From Planctomycetota bacterium (GTDB lineage Bacteria; Planctomycetota; Phycisphaerae; WQYP01): a stretch of DNA of 5,218 nucleotides. The translations under genes were made by a program, and so were the position numbers. The notes beneath the pieces were generated by a model. The model was not told the origin of the DNA, did no database searches, and saw nothing but the letters and a program-made list of their open reading frames with translations. The stretch is taken from NCBI GenBank assembly GCA_021852225.1, contig JAJZOA010000108.1, forward strand, positions 1 through 5,218, in the 5' to 3' direction. Positions 5,185 through 5,218 of the stretch are shown piece by piece (position 1 is the stretch's first letter; each line of letters starts with the position of its first letter).

Positions 5185-5218
5185 GTGACGAATTCACATT
5201 CACGTGAACGACGCGCAG
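5185..5218 (+). CDS. Possible gene start, truncated by the window edge
   Basis: GTG 5185 has GGAGA (5174-5178) at good spacing, and the frame is open to the edge (MTNSHSRERRA). Only eleven codons are visible, so nothing can be said of function. If real, it would be the gene behind the promoter, terminator and hairpin at 4897-5170. A palindrome TTCACGTGAA (5199-5208) would fall inside it. Confidence 0.3.
   Translation, partial: MTNSHSRERRA

Noticed and set aside
5184..5198. CRP-like TGTGA/TCACA site
   Set aside because: The spacer is 5 bases rather than the 6 required, and the site overlaps the candidate GTG start.

Overview
The window reads as ordinary bacterial chromosome. It is dense with genes and moderately GC-rich by eye, with Shine-Dalgarno-led starts and no mobile element, CRISPR array or tRNA that I can see. 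The gene content (SufS/SufU-type Fe-S assembly, a SufT-domain fusion, a fused siroheme/cobalamin-branch CobA-HemD, a UPF0173 hydrolase) fits a free-living bacterium. A lineage such as the PVC/planctomycete group is possible, but the sequence alone does not fix the taxonomy.

Left part, + strand, 1-1721: the 3' end of a suf operon. A truncated cysteine desulfurase (sufS) overlaps by one base a complete SufU-type Zn sulfur acceptor. After 41 bases comes an unusual two-domain protein: an N-terminal A-type carrier (IscA/SufA/ErpA-like) domain lacking all three cysteines of the family, joined by a flexible linker to a normal-looking C-terminal SufT (DUF59/MIP18-like) domain. SufS would extract sulfur from cysteine, SufU would accept it, and the fusion would act late, in cluster transfer or maturation. 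The sufBCD genes, if present, lie left of the window.

Middle, - strand, 4752-1761: a probable leftward operon converging on the suf genes. In transcription order it holds a 48-codon ORF with a good SD, a small two-segment membrane protein, a UPF0173 metallo-beta-lactamase-fold hydrolase, and a CobA-HemD fusion (uroporphyrinogen-III synthase plus SAM uroporphyrinogen-III methyltransferase, making precorrin-2). An imperfect hairpin across the last codons of the IscA*-SufT gene sits at the convergent junction.

Right part, 4753-5218: no sizeable ORF, but clear signals. There is a strong sigma70-like promoter (TTGACA-16-TATATT), a possible 10-codon Ile/Thr/Leu-rich peptide, and a hairpin plus eight T about 120 bases downstream. 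Then come a perfect 8-bp hairpin, an SD and a GTG that may open a gene running off the right edge. This could be a small RNA or an attenuated leader. The two most interesting items are the cysteine-less IscA-SufT fusion and this promoter-peptide-terminator cassette.
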